A DNA stretch of 64,000 nt, taken from positions 23,624 to 87,623 of the forward strand of contig JAAXGW010000021.1 in NCBI GenBank assembly GCA_012267385.1. The letters are read 5' to 3'. The DNA is from OMG group bacterium (GTDB lineage Bacteria; Pseudomonadota; Gammaproteobacteria; Pseudomonadales; Azotimanducaceae). Position 1 is the first letter of the stretch. Each line of letters begins with the position of its first letter. Shown here piece by piece: positions 28,776 to 37,439 of the stretch. Position numbers and translations under genes: made by a program. Below the pieces are notes generated by a model. It searched no databases, had not been told where the DNA came from, and saw nothing but the letters and a program-made list of their open reading frames with translations.

Positions 28776-29225
28776 TCATTCAGGAGCTTCATCACGTATT
28801 TCAAATGTGGCTTGGAAAGTGAGATCACCTTCAGCGTGAAAGTCAATTTCGTGTGTGTCTCCCTCGACTTCTTCAATACGGAACAACATCAGATGTAGTC
28901 CCCCAGGTTCTAGCTTCAGGGTGTCTTTAGCGGCAATCTCTAAAGTGTCTAACTTTATCATTCGGTGCCTTCCATCTTCAGTTTCTGACTTGTGGAACTC
29001 AATCGCACCGATAGTATCGGAATCGGCTGAAATCAAAGTGATCGCATTGTTAGTGTGATTCTTAAACTTCACATAAGCCGCACTAGTTGTCTTCGAGGGT
29101 AACGGAGTTCTTACCCACGCGCCGTCGACAGAAACTTTTGTAGGACTCTGACCACAGCTTGCTAGCAAGACAATGAGGGTGCTTGAAGCAAGCCAACGAA
29201 ATTTCTTTACTGTTAACAACGACAT
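28776..29225 (-). CDS. PCuA(C)-type periplasmic copper chaperone, lipoprotein
   Basis: Encodes about 149 aa. The ATG at 29225 is preferred; an in-frame GTG lies three codons upstream. A lipobox, LIVLLASC, puts the lipidated Cys at residue 24. The domain begins VDGAWVRTPLPSKTTSAAYV, typical of PCuA(C). The copper motif is only partly kept: EFHKSETEDGRHRM and LEPGGLHLMLF supply His, Met, His and Met, but the first H-x-M is H-K. The protein family delivers Cu(I) to cytochrome oxidase CuA sites. tRNA-Phe lies upstream in the same orientation. Confidence 0.8.
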   Translation of the reverse strand: MSLLTVKKFRWLASSTLIVLLASCGQSPTKVSVDGAWVRTPLPSKTTSAAYVKFKNHTNNAITLISADSDTIGAIEFHKSETEDGRHRMIKLDTLEIAAKDTLKLEPGGLHLMLFRIEEVEGDTHEIDFHAEGDLTFQATFEIRDEAPE

Positions 29226-29290
29226 AACTAGCACGAGAATACGTACCCTAAAGACAAAGATTTGTCCCTCAACTCAATTGAGGAAAACAG

Positions 29291-29366
29291 TGGTGGCCAG
29301 GGGCAGAATTGAACTGCCGACACGAGGATTTTCAGTCCACTGCTCTACCGACTGAGCTACCTGGCC
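29291..29366 (-). tRNA. tRNA-Phe (anticodon GAA)
   Basis: Read on the minus strand the 76 nt begin GGCCAGGTAGCTCAGTCGGT and end CCTGGCCACCA, with encoded CCA. The acceptor stem GGCCAGG/CCTGGCC pairs fully. The anticodon loop CTGAAAA gives GAA. The T arm contains GGCAGTTCAATTCTGCC. All four arms fold normally. Confidence 0.96.
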
Positions 29367-29449
29367 GCACCGGATGTTCGTCTTTTGATGGAACAAAGAA
29401 GCGAGAATTTTAAGGATAGCGCGACTTTGGTTGGAAGGACACGAAACGA

Positions 29450-30607
29450 GTGTGTTTGTTGTACGAAAACCTCGATTTAAAATCTCCGTACTACCTGTCA
29501 ACCTGTGCGTTTCTATCTGTGAACCAATTTCCAGACTGGGTATATCAATCCTTAGATCTTCCACTTCGCTTCGCACAAGTTCGCGAAGATCCCGGTCTAG
29601 ATGCTTGGGTAGTTGAACAGCTCTCTAGAGACGCGTCCCTTTTAATTGTTGGTTCTGGTGGATGTACGCTCGCGGTGCTCGCCAGTATGCCTAATGTACG
29701 ATCGATTCACGTTGTCGATCCAAATCCAGCGCAGCTGGCTTTGTGTCGAGTCAAACTCGCGTTACTGAGAGGTCAGGACCCCGACGACCGTCTAAAGTTT
29801 CTTGGACATACGGATCTCTCCCTCGAAGCGAGGGAACGTCAATTGCATCGTATTTGTGAAGAAACTTGTGATCCTATGAGTAGTTTTGGTCCAACAGATC
29901 ATATCTTAGAGGTCGGTCTTGATTATGCTGGCCGATACGAATCAGTATTTCAGCAGGTCAGCAAATCTGTCGCGACGTTTCCTGATTCAGTACTTGACCT
30001 TCTGCAACTCGAGAACTCAAGCGATCAAGCAAAGTGGCTTCAAACTCACCCCGACTTTGTAGCGTTATTACTCAAGAGTTTCGATCAAGTGATGTGCATC
30101 GAAAACCTTGTCGCACTTTTTGGAGAAACCGCGACTCAAAATCCAGTGATGTCCTTTTCTGCTCACTTTTTCCAGAGAACGGTGTATGCCTTGCATTGTT
30201 TTAACGCTAGTACCAATCACTTCCTTTGGCAGGTTCTGGCATCTTGCGAGACTATAAAACCCATCGCACGATGGCTCAGCCAACCACGCCAGGAAGTTTC
30301 GGCGAATATTCACTTTGAAGCCGAAACAATGCAGGATTACTTAGCAAAGACCGATGTCCGATTTGACTATATTCACCTCTCAAATGTATTAGATTGGCTG
30401 ACTGTAGACGAGGCTCATGCATTGTTAGAATTAACTTGGAATCGATTGAAACCAAAGGGATACACCCTGATTCGACAACTTAATTCAGATTTACCTATTC
30501 GGGCACTCGGTGAGCACTTCACATGGTTAGATGAGGAATCCGACAATTTACATCGCGAGGACCTAAGTTACTTTTATCGTGGGGTACATTGCGGTCGGAG
30601 GTTATGA
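29450..30607 (+). CDS. DUF3419/BtaA-like SAM-dependent 3-amino-3-carboxypropyl transferase
   Basis: Encodes 385 aa. The SAM-binding blocks are LLIVGSGGCTLAVLA (64-78) and HVVDPNPAQLALCRVKLALL (87-106). The central CIENLVALFGETATQNPVMS and HFFQRTVYALHC are diagnostic of the DUF3419 family, whose characterised member BtaA transfers the 3-amino-3-carboxypropyl group of SAM to diacylglycerol. A GTG start at 29450 with GGAAGGA 11 bases upstream is the best choice. No BtaB-type N-methyltransferase is adjacent; a GNAT-like gene and a diiron-oxidase-like gene follow instead, so the acceptor may differ from diacylglycerol. Confidence 0.8.
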   Translation: MCLLYENLDLKSPYYLSTCAFLSVNQFPDWVYQSLDLPLRFAQVREDPGLDAWVVEQLSRDASLLIVGSGGCTLAVLASMPNVRSIHVVDPNPAQLALCRVKLALLRGQDPDDRLKFLGHTDLSLEARERQLHRICEETCDPMSSFGPTDHILEVGLDYAGRYESVFQQVSKSVATFPDSVLDLLQLENSSDQAKWLQTHPDFVALLLKSFDQVMCIENLVALFGETATQNPVMSFSAHFFQRTVYALHCFNASTNHFLWQVLASCETIKPIARWLSQPRQEVSANIHFEAETMQDYLAKTDVRFDYIHLSNVLDWLTVDEAHALLELTWNRLKPKGYTLIRQLNSDLPIRALGEHFTWLDEESDNLHREDLSYFYRGVHCGRRL

Positions 30608-30654
30608 GTCACAACACAACCATACTTTGATACGGCAAACATTCGAGAACACCA

Positions 30655-31626
30655 TTGGTTGAGACTTCACAAATCTTTCGATTGACTGCTCAGGAGATCG
30701 CTGAATTCAGTCCCATGTTGCGAGACTTTGAGTACCAGTTTTGGTATCCGTTGGGTGAATCAAAAGAATTCCGAATCGAACATCCAAGTCTCTACACTGA
30801 CTTTTTTAGTTCGATGGGCGATGCCTATTGTTTTGTAGCACTGAGAGAAGACGAGGTAGTTGGTGTATTGAGTGCCGTTATCCGTACTTTGGTGACTCCT
30901 AACGGGAAGTCGTCCCAAGTCGCCTACGTCGCAGACGTAAAGATCACGAAAGAACTACAAGGTAGTACGTTGCTCTATCGCTTAGCGCGGACCGCGATTC
31001 TCTGGTTACGACCACAAATCACATCAGCCTATTCCGTGGTCATGGACGGTACGACTGTGACTCCGAAGCAATACACTGGACGAGTCGGAGTCCCGCAATT
31101 CTCATGGTCGGGACGAGTCCATTTACTTAGTTTTTCTACTGCAACAAACTTTCCATGGAAGTCGAGAGTTTCAGAGCATCCACTCGACCTTAGCTCAGCG
31201 GAAACTGGGATCGAACCCCGTAAAACTTCGACTGCTGTTCCAACGTGGGCATTGATGAACCCATTATTGCGCGCTCAGGAGGATCCAGTGTGGCTTGTCG
31301 ATGAACAGTCTGATGCCTGTGCTCTACTCGAGGATACCAGGCGTGCTAAGCAGTTGTACGACCGGCAGCACGCAGAATATCGTTACGCACATTTGACGTA
31401 CTTGTCCTATGTTAGTCCGGAACACATTGTCCGTTTAATACCACATGCTTGTACTCGAAGTCATTCCTCGGGCTTTACTCATCTGTTTGTTACTGTACCT
31501 GAAACACACTTAGCTGTGGTACAGAGTCGTTTAGACAATATCGACCATAATGCCTTTTCAGCGTCCATATACGGAGTAAGCCTCAGCGAGGACTTTCCCT
31601 TTTTGGTTCATTCATCGGAGATTTGA
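30655..31626 (+). CDS. GNAT-like N-acyltransferase domain protein
   Basis: Encodes 323 aa. The first half has a GNAT-like pattern: YCFVALREDEVVGVLSAVIR (beta strands), then VAYVADVKITKELQGSTLLYRLARTA, where the Gln-Gly-x-x-Leu segment occupies the acetyl-CoA loop. The second half is unassigned. The start is a TTG at 30655; no ATG or GTG is available between the preceding in-frame stop and residue 20. It lies 47 bp after the DUF3419 gene, and its stop (31624-31626) overlaps a TTG of the next frame, so the three genes look like one operon. Substrate unknown. Confidence 0.6.
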   Translation: MVETSQIFRLTAQEIAEFSPMLRDFEYQFWYPLGESKEFRIEHPSLYTDFFSSMGDAYCFVALREDEVVGVLSAVIRTLVTPNGKSSQVAYVADVKITKELQGSTLLYRLARTAILWLRPQITSAYSVVMDGTTVTPKQYTGRVGVPQFSWSGRVHLLSFSTATNFPWKSRVSEHPLDLSSAETGIEPRKTSTAVPTWALMNPLLRAQEDPVWLVDEQSDACALLEDTRRAKQLYDRQHAEYRYAHLTYLSYVSPEHIVRLIPHACTRSHSSGFTHLFVTVPETHLAVVQSRLDNIDHNAFSASIYGVSLSEDFPFLVHSSEI

Positions 31627-31631
31627 AGTCT

Positions 31632-32426
31632 ATGACCACCACTAGTGAATCCACCGACTATCCCATGTTACAAGTAACGAATCGTGCGGAAGAAATATTG
31701 AAAGAGTCAGGTGTACTGACTAACGGTTATCTAACCGCTCTAGCCGACGGTAGCATGACAAAAGAAATGTTTCGGTTGTCTCAAGAACAATTTTTCTTCG
31801 CCGTTACATTCTTTCCCCGACCGATGAGTGCTTTGGTAGGTCGTCTTCCTGATCCAATGCAACGACTTGACATTCTAAAAAACGTAGTGGAAGAACACGG
31901 AGAGTTTGCCGAAAGTAAATTTCATCAAACGACTTTCGTAAAGTTTTTGACATCTCTAGGGAGCGAAGTTGAGTCTTTGGGTAACAAGTCTGCTCTGTGG
32001 CCTGAAGTTCGGGCTTTTAATACGGTATTAGCCGGTTCCTGCGTGCTTTCGGAACTTGAGGTAGGAATCGCGTGTATGGGCATTATTGAACTTGCTTTCG
32101 CTTCGATATCGGTAAGTATCGGTGCAAGTGTCGTGCGTCGTCAATGGGTTGAAAGAGACAACTTGACGCACTATACCTTACACGCCGAACTGGATGAGCG
32201 GCACGCCGACGAATTCTTTCGTGTGATCGAACCATCTTGGGATAATCCCGATCGTCAGCACTACATCGATCAAGGCCTCAATTTAGGAGCCTATGTCTTT
32301 AAACAACTGTACGAGAGTCTTTATGCCACCGCACAGATAAAACTAGCTACAGTGGAAAACCAGAACGACAAGGATCCAAATGAGTCGGATCTTTTCGATG
32401 CGGAAGCCTCCGGGGATCCAGACTAA
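31632..32426 (+). CDS. Heme-oxygenase-like diiron oxidase (iron-containing redox enzyme family)
   Basis: Encodes 264 aa from the ATG at 31632. It is all-helical with a carboxylate/histidine set placed as in heme-oxygenase-like diiron proteins (UndA, BesC, SznF, CADD): Glu52 in SQEQFFF, Glu87-Glu88 in NVVEEHGEF, His98, Glu153 in GIIELAF, and the H-x3-D-x2-H cluster His184, Asp188, His191 in YTLHAELDERHADEFF. Such enzymes oxidise amino acids or fatty acids with O2 by N-oxygenation, desaturation or C-C cleavage. Following an aminocarboxypropyl transferase and a GNAT-like protein, it may tailor an amino-acid-derived product. Confidence 0.72.
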   Translation: MTTTSESTDYPMLQVTNRAEEILKESGVLTNGYLTALADGSMTKEMFRLSQEQFFFAVTFFPRPMSALVGRLPDPMQRLDILKNVVEEHGEFAESKFHQTTFVKFLTSLGSEVESLGNKSALWPEVRAFNTVLAGSCVLSELEVGIACMGIIELAFASISVSIGASVVRRQWVERDNLTHYTLHAELDERHADEFFRVIEPSWDNPDRQHYIDQGLNLGAYVFKQLYESLYATAQIKLATVENQNDKDPNESDLFDAEASGDPD

Positions 32427-34429
32427 TTGCTTGCTACTAGAAGAACAGCCGTGAGCTCCACGGTTTTAGGCGGTAGACAAATATCGTCATTGCAGGTTTG
32501 GTAGGTCACCTGACTCGCAATTGTGTATTCACCGGGAGTGCTATCCTCTGTTCCTATCTTTTGGATCACCGCGAGGTCTGAGCCACGAAAGATGTCGTAA
32601 GAGCCTTTGAACTGATGCATCGGCATTTTCACTTTACCTACCTCTTGTATGCTTTCAGGTATGGTAAACGACACTTTAGTCTCTTTCATGCCTTGTTCTG
32701 CATTTTTCCCCGTAGGCGCGTAGATATACCACCCGTCTTTAATATCAATGGCGAGAGAAACTTCCGCGGTGGAACCTTGATCGACTTTCTCGGGAACGAC
32801 CAACTCCAATTTGACCGGTAACTTGGACTCTTCTTCCACTTGAGAAGTCTCGTTCTCCTGGGTTTTCGGAGTGGGTAATTGGGTGTCAGCCGTATCAGCA
32901 TCGTCCACCTCGGTACCCAACATTACGTAAATCCGTCCCTGGTGGCGCATGGTCAACCAGTGTTCTCTACCTGTGTCGTACAGAACACCAACAGTTGCTT
33001 GCCAGAATTTAACTTGCATTTCGAAGAATTCGTCAAACTCATCTTCAGTTCCCCAAAATCCGCCAGTTTCCTCATATTGCGCAAGAAACGCCTCACGGCT
33101 AGGTTTTTCTTGCGGTGGATAACGACCGGGGTCTTTTCCGGCACTCTCGACCTTATTCGTACCTTCCCACTCCCACGACAATTCATGCGAGAATTCACCA
33201 CTATTCACGGTTGCAACACTCGCACCGATAATGAGGTCAGGCGTACCATCAAGGTTCCAATCGTCTACATACAAGCGCGGACCGCTACCTGGTAGTGCTT
33301 TGCTACCATCCTCGGTTGCTAATAAATCTACTGCTGGATGAAAGCGATGCTCACCGTCTACTTTGACTCCTTTAAAAAACGCTACAGCCAAGGCACCCGC
33401 ATTTATATAGCTACCGGTCACCAGAAGATCTAAGACTCCGTCGCGATCCCAATCGACAACATAAGGCGAGGTCTTAAAGTCCCCGGCAAGTGCAGCCGTA
33501 GAAGTTTGTGCCCAGCCTTCAATGTCTTCGTCCGTTGCTACTCTACCAACAGTCAACGGTTTACCATCGACATCTAAGAGTAGTTCTCGTCGTCCAAATT
33601 TGGGTTCAGACTTAGTGCCGATGTTTTCACTGATCTTTAGGGCATTTCCGCCAAAGATGAGGTCATAGTCGCCATCATCGTCGAAGTCTCCCATGGATGC
33701 AGAGGAATAAACCCAGTAGTCGAAAGTTTCAATTGGGTCGGGAATGACTGCTTCCTCAGGACTCTCCGCAAATTCAAGGTACATAGGGCTCCACTGAGAC
33801 GCGGGATCTCCTTCTTGTGGCAGTTTCACCCCAGATAGAAATCCTTCTTCATTTCCGCGAAACCAGGTAACTTCGCCAGGATGGTACTGGCCCGTGATCA
33901 TGTCCTCAAAGCCATCATCGTCTAAGTCGTAGAAGTACGGAGTAAAGCCAATGCAACACCATTGTTCTACTTCCATGATCGTCCCAGCAGTATCTCGCGC
34001 CCACTCAAATTCATTTGCGAATTGAGGATTGTCGTCGCTCCCGATGTTGAGATATACGCGAACGGTGGAACCATTCTCGGACATTGGGAAGTACTCTCCA
34101 GAGTTGGTTTCAAACTCACCGACAAGTAAGTCTCGCTTACCGTCTCGGTTCCAATCCCATAATGCAGGTGCAGCTAAACCGTGCTTTTCTGTGAGGACAG
34201 GTGCATCTCCTGCCATAACTAACACTGGTTGTTGCAACTTCGGTGCCCCTGGAATGTCGGCTCCAATGATTTCGGGAAACTGCATTTCTCCCATCATGGC
34301 GATCTGCTCGGATTGCTGAAGAAGAGATTGTTGCACCTCCGATTGCTCTTCCTCTGGAGCGTTTCCACAACCGAGTAGCACTAAGACGCATAAAAGTGAA
34401 GAAAGTCTAATGATTTTGTTGGAGTACAT
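32423..34429 (-). CDS. FG-GAP/VCBS-repeat lipoprotein with C-terminal DsbD-N-like domain
   Basis: Encodes 668 aa. The lipobox LVLLGC puts the lipid at Cys21. Five or so calcium-binding FG-GAP-like repeats follow, each with a D-x-D/N-x-D-G-x-x-D-L core, for example WDWNRDGKRDLLVGEF, YDLDDDGFEDMITGQY, GDFDDDGDYDLIFGGN, VDWDRDGVLDLLVTG and VDDWNLDGTPDLIIG. The last 125 residues resemble the N-terminal domain of DsbD, with IKDGWYIYAPTGKNAEQG and a redox-type cysteine pair in TYQTCNDDICLPPKTVELT. It overlaps the diiron-oxidase gene tail-to-tail by 4 bp. An outer-surface redox or adhesion role is possible. Confidence 0.75.
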   Translation of the reverse strand: MYSNKIIRLSSLLCVLVLLGCGNAPEEEQSEVQQSLLQQSEQIAMMGEMQFPEIIGADIPGAPKLQQPVLVMAGDAPVLTEKHGLAAPALWDWNRDGKRDLLVGEFETNSGEYFPMSENGSTVRVYLNIGSDDNPQFANEFEWARDTAGTIMEVEQWCCIGFTPYFYDLDDDGFEDMITGQYHPGEVTWFRGNEEGFLSGVKLPQEGDPASQWSPMYLEFAESPEEAVIPDPIETFDYWVYSSASMGDFDDDGDYDLIFGGNALKISENIGTKSEPKFGRRELLLDVDGKPLTVGRVATDEDIEGWAQTSTAALAGDFKTSPYVVDWDRDGVLDLLVTGSYINAGALAVAFFKGVKVDGEHRFHPAVDLLATEDGSKALPGSGPRLYVDDWNLDGTPDLIIGASVATVNSGEFSHELSWEWEGTNKVESAGKDPGRYPPQEKPSREAFLAQYEETGGFWGTEDEFDEFFEMQVKFWQATVGVLYDTGREHWLTMRHQGRIYVMLGTEVDDADTADTQLPTPKTQENETSQVEEESKLPVKLELVVPEKVDQGSTAEVSLAIDIKDGWYIYAPTGKNAEQGMKETKVSFTIPESIQEVGKVKMPMHQFKGSYDIFRGSDLAVIQKIGTEDSTPGEYTIASQVTYQTCNDDICLPPKTVELTAVLLVASN

Positions 34430-34672
34430 GCTGGTAACACCTCTTATAAGTCGGTAATTTCTTGGTCGATGACAGTTAGATTGATTTTATTTAGAAGTAT
34501 CTGATCTCTTATGCTCGGGCTGACCAAATGTGGTCTCAGGAAGACCCAAACGAATCAGCGAGTTTGACCGAATTGAGATTTGGAAATTATTTCTTTCGAA
34601 AACATCCTGAACACAAACGTTTGAGTTGGTGTTTCAATTCGCTTCCAGCTGCAGATAAGACCAATTCTTCTT

Positions 34673-35134
34673 TTAAAACCCTGCCGGTTCAATCTCAGTA
34701 TAGATGCCCTTTTCGGAACGAAATAACGCCGGGCGAGCAAAAGAGAATGAAAGTTCTAATGCTTTTTGAGGTACCCATACTGGTGGGCTACGTGCGTACC
34801 CAACAGTAACGTGTGGGTTGAAGCGTTTACTGTCGCAAACGGTCTGTATTTCTGCATTAGCTAACGAAACGAGAGCGATGATCACTCGAGCCTTTCGAGG
34901 GGAAGGAAAACCAGAAAAACGATTGAGTTCGCACTGCAATGGAAAGTACTGTGATAAAGCTTGGACCTTTCGATGGGCAACCTCAAACAATTCGGGAGAC
35001 AGGTCTGGGAAGTACTCAAACGTTATGTGGTATTTCTCAGGTTTCGTCCATCTTACTTGATCAATTTCAGGTTTATTACTGGACAGGAATTCGTGGACTT
35101 CCTCGGGAACCATCGAACCGATGAAGTAGCTCAT
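34673..35134 (-). CDS. thpR: RNA 2',3'-cyclic phosphodiesterase (2'-5' RNA ligase family)
   Basis: Encodes 153 aa. Both H-x-T catalytic motifs of the 2H phosphoesterases are present: KYHITFEYF (His36, Thr38) and FNPHVTVGYAR (His108, Thr110). The length is slightly below the usual 175-190 residues. It lies 6 bp after cysQ on the same strand, so the two are probably co-transcribed, both acting on nucleotide phosphoesters. Confidence 0.88.
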   Translation of the reverse strand: MSYFIGSMVPEEVHEFLSSNKPEIDQVRWTKPEKYHITFEYFPDLSPELFEVAHRKVQALSQYFPLQCELNRFSGFPSPRKARVIIALVSLANAEIQTVCDSKRFNPHVTVGYARSPPVWVPQKALELSFSFARPALFRSEKGIYTEIEPAGF

Positions 35135-35140
35135 CCTACT

Positions 35141-35956
35141 TTAGCTTTCGTTGGTTAGGACACCCGACAAGGCGATGATGTTCGACCATTCTTCCGGGTG
35201 GGCACTGCACGCAAAAAACGCAGAATTTAGTGTCGACTCCGACTGGTTGTATACCTTCGGGGTACCGTCAAGTAAATACACTCCACCACCTGCTGCGCGG
35301 AGTACCGAGTGCGCAGCTGCGATATCCCATTCGTTAGACAGTCCGAAACGTACGTAGATATCCGCTTGACCTTCGGCGATGTAGCACACTTTGATACTAC
35401 TTCCGACGGTTTTTACTTTCACTCTCTTTCCAATCGACTCGAGATAGTCAATTATCTGTTGGTTTTTAGTAGTGGTGTAGTGTCGACTGGTGGTCATTCG
35501 AAGGGAATTGCCAAGTTGTGTTGTCGAGATTGGTGATGCGTCATCGACGGTATGTCGCAGTGCTATTGCACATTCGACATCACCAGAATACACCATGTCT
35601 TTCGTTGGTATTCCCACCACTCCCAGCTTGGGTATTCCACGTTCTATCAACGCGATGTTTACCGTGAATTCATCGTTTCTTTCAGTAAATTCTCGAGTAC
35701 CGTCTAAGGGGTCCACAATCCAATGTTGATCCCAGCTTCGACGTACGTCAAAAGGCGGTATTTCACCCTCTTCAGAGAGCACGGGAATCGATGGATCAAT
35801 ATTCTCGAGGCCTTCCATGATCACTTCGTGTGCTCTTCGGTCTGCATCCGTAATTGGTGTATTGTCGGATTTGGTGTCTACGATGAAGTTTGAGTTGTAC
35901 ACGTCGAGAATTTCTCGGTGTGCAAGACGAGTAATTGCGACTAATTCACTTAGCAC
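35141..35956 (-). CDS. cysQ: 3'(2'),5'-bisphosphate nucleotidase
   Basis: Encodes a 271-aa Mg-dependent, Li-sensitive phosphatase of the inositol monophosphatase superfamily that removes the 3' phosphate from PAP, a by-product of sulfate assimilation. Motifs include TPITDADRRAHEVI, VLSEEGEIPPFDVR (metal-binding Glu), WIVDPLDGTREFTERNDEFT (the D-P-L-D-G-T signature) and SNEWDIAAAHSVLRAAGG. The length is normal. Confidence 0.93.
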   Translation of the reverse strand: MLSELVAITRLAHREILDVYNSNFIVDTKSDNTPITDADRRAHEVIMEGLENIDPSIPVLSEEGEIPPFDVRRSWDQHWIVDPLDGTREFTERNDEFTVNIALIERGIPKLGVVGIPTKDMVYSGDVECAIALRHTVDDASPISTTQLGNSLRMTTSRHYTTTKNQQIIDYLESIGKRVKVKTVGSSIKVCYIAEGQADIYVRFGLSNEWDIAAAHSVLRAAGGGVYLLDGTPKVYNQSESTLNSAFFACSAHPEEWSNIIALSGVLTNES

Positions 35957-36330
35957 TTGTTTACAGGTCCAACGAATTCAATGGGAAACGGTTCGCATTG
36001 GATCGAATAGTGTTGGGAGGGCGACGATGAAAATGGTTGGGCCTCGCATCGGCTGCAGTAAAGAAATGATATCAAGTTTTTGCGTCCCTAGTTTGGCGTT
36101 CCGAAAAAAGCAAATGTTAATGTTAGCTTCAGCACCGTGAATCATAGAGGAGATGCTTCTTTGCGAGCTGGATGTGGTCGATGAATGAACAAAACTGACT
36201 TGAGCGACATAAGCTCGATGTTCAAAATTTATCGAAATCTTCTTAAATTCCGATTAACTACTTCTGGTTTACACTAGTTTTCGATTAAATTTAACAATGT
36301 GTAATGTGGTAGTTACTTTCTTCGACTGAT
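35957..36330 (+). other. Intergenic region between cysQ and hslR
   Basis: 374 bp between divergent genes. I see no RNA gene, repeat or credible ORF. It must hold promoters for both cysQ (minus) and hslR (plus). AATTTAACAATGTGTAATGTGG just before hslR is A+T-rich and may include a -10 element, but no convincing -35/-10 pair is apparent. Confidence 0.4.
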
Positions 36331-36714
36331 ATGAGAATCGATAAATGGTTATGGGTTGCGCGTTTTTACAAGACGCGCAGTCGAGCAAAAGCAGCCGTAA
36401 TGCATGGGAAAGTTCAAGTCAACAGTGACCGTATCAAACCCGCGAAAGAAATTCAACTAGGCGACCTGGTATCCATCAAAGAAGAGTACTTTAGCCGTGA
36501 ATATGTAGTACAAGAGTTCCGAGAACAACGAAGCTCAGCAAAGGTCGCGCAAACGCTTTATCAAGAAACTGAGAATTCAATCGCGCGAACTGAAGAAGCT
36601 ACTGCAAGACGAAAATCAAATTATGACTCAGTGTTACGCCCTCGAGAAAAACCGAATAAATCCGATCGGCGCACATTAGCCCGATTGAAGCGAAGTGGTG
36701 GCCAACGAGACTAG
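36331..36714 (+). CDS. hslR: Heat shock protein 15, S4-domain ribosome rescue factor
   Basis: Encodes 127 aa. The S4 RNA-binding domain spans the first 60 residues: MRIDKWLWVARFYKTRSRA, AAVMHGKVQVNSDRIKPAKEIQLGD. The tail is strongly basic, as in Hsp15, which recycles free 50S subunits carrying a stalled nascent chain. In E. coli hslR lies close to pckA, and pckA is also nearby here. Confidence 0.92.
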   Translation: MRIDKWLWVARFYKTRSRAKAAVMHGKVQVNSDRIKPAKEIQLGDLVSIKEEYFSREYVVQEFREQRSSAKVAQTLYQETENSIARTEEATARRKSNYDSVLRPREKPNKSDRRTLARLKRSGGQRD

Positions 36715-37001
36715 CCAGCGTTCGATACGTAACATTTCTAGACACTAGTCATGTCTAGCTGATGGCAAGCACTCTGGCTAATTTCCAAAGAGTGTTCCTG
36801 AAGACAAAAAGATCAAGCCGACCTGCTAGTTTTGCTCCCGTCCACAAAAATCCTAAAATTGTGACTTCGTTATAACGTGTCTCAACGACTCAGTGCGTGT
36901 TGCTGTACGAGTCTACCCCCAAAAAATGAAAGTATCAGCAATTCAAGTGCCCTTCGCACCGTAATCTAGGACCAAAACCAAGACGTGGAACACCATTTAA
37001 T

Positions 37002-37439
37002 ATGAAAAAAGCCGGAAAAATTGTTGGGAGTATCTTTGCTTCGTTGGGTATATTAGTTTGTTTGTTTACCCTTGTTGCTTCGGCAAAGCTCCAACATATG
37101 AAAGAGAATCCGGATAGTGAAGCCGAGAATCAAGTACACACTAGCGAGTCAGACATGGACGACGTTTTAGCGGATTTAGACTTGGACGAATCTGATGTGT
37201 CACGCCAGGAAGTAGACTTCAAGAGAACGATGACACACAGTTGGGTGGGAGCACTACTATTTGGGGTCATATTGCTCGGCGTGTTACTCAACGTACCAAA
37301 AGACTCGTTTTTCACCCCTTTAATCGCTGTAGTGAGTGCTGGAGGAGGTGCAATTTTTTGTGGAGTAGGGTTTGCGTTCTTATTTGTTATGGCACTAATC
37401 GGTAGCCTTTTGGTGCTAATCGCAAATCTGAAACAATGA
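37002..37439 (+). CDS. Small membrane protein of unknown function
   Basis: Encodes 145 aa with an N-terminal hydrophobic helix (IVGSIFASLGILVCLFTLVA), an acidic loop rich in Glu, Asp and Ser (residues 35-68), and two further helices (WVGALLFGVILLGVLLNV and the Gly-rich VVSAGGGAIFCGVGFAFLFV). ATG start at 37002. No family recognised. It sits alone between hslR and pckA with long flanks, so it is probably a single-gene unit. Confidence 0.55.
   Translation: MKKAGKIVGSIFASLGILVCLFTLVASAKLQHMKENPDSEAENQVHTSESDMDDVLADLDLDESDVSRQEVDFKRTMTHSWVGALLFGVILLGVLLNVPKDSFFTPLIAVVSAGGGAIFCGVGFAFLFVMALIGSLLVLIANLKQ

Noticed and set aside
28704..28898. Plus-strand ORF across the start of hppA and end of the copper-chaperone gene
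   Set aside because: Overlaps the end of a well-supported gene in antisense and has no protein-like features.
29291..32426. Genomic island integrated at tRNA-Phe carrying the DUF3419 cassette
   Set aside because: The cassette lies on the 5' side of the tRNA, whereas integrases use the 3' end; no integrase gene or duplicated tRNA end was seen.
34528..34809. Plus-strand ORF between the FG-GAP lipoprotein and thpR
   Set aside because: Half of it is antisense to thpR, and no domain or ribosome site is visible.
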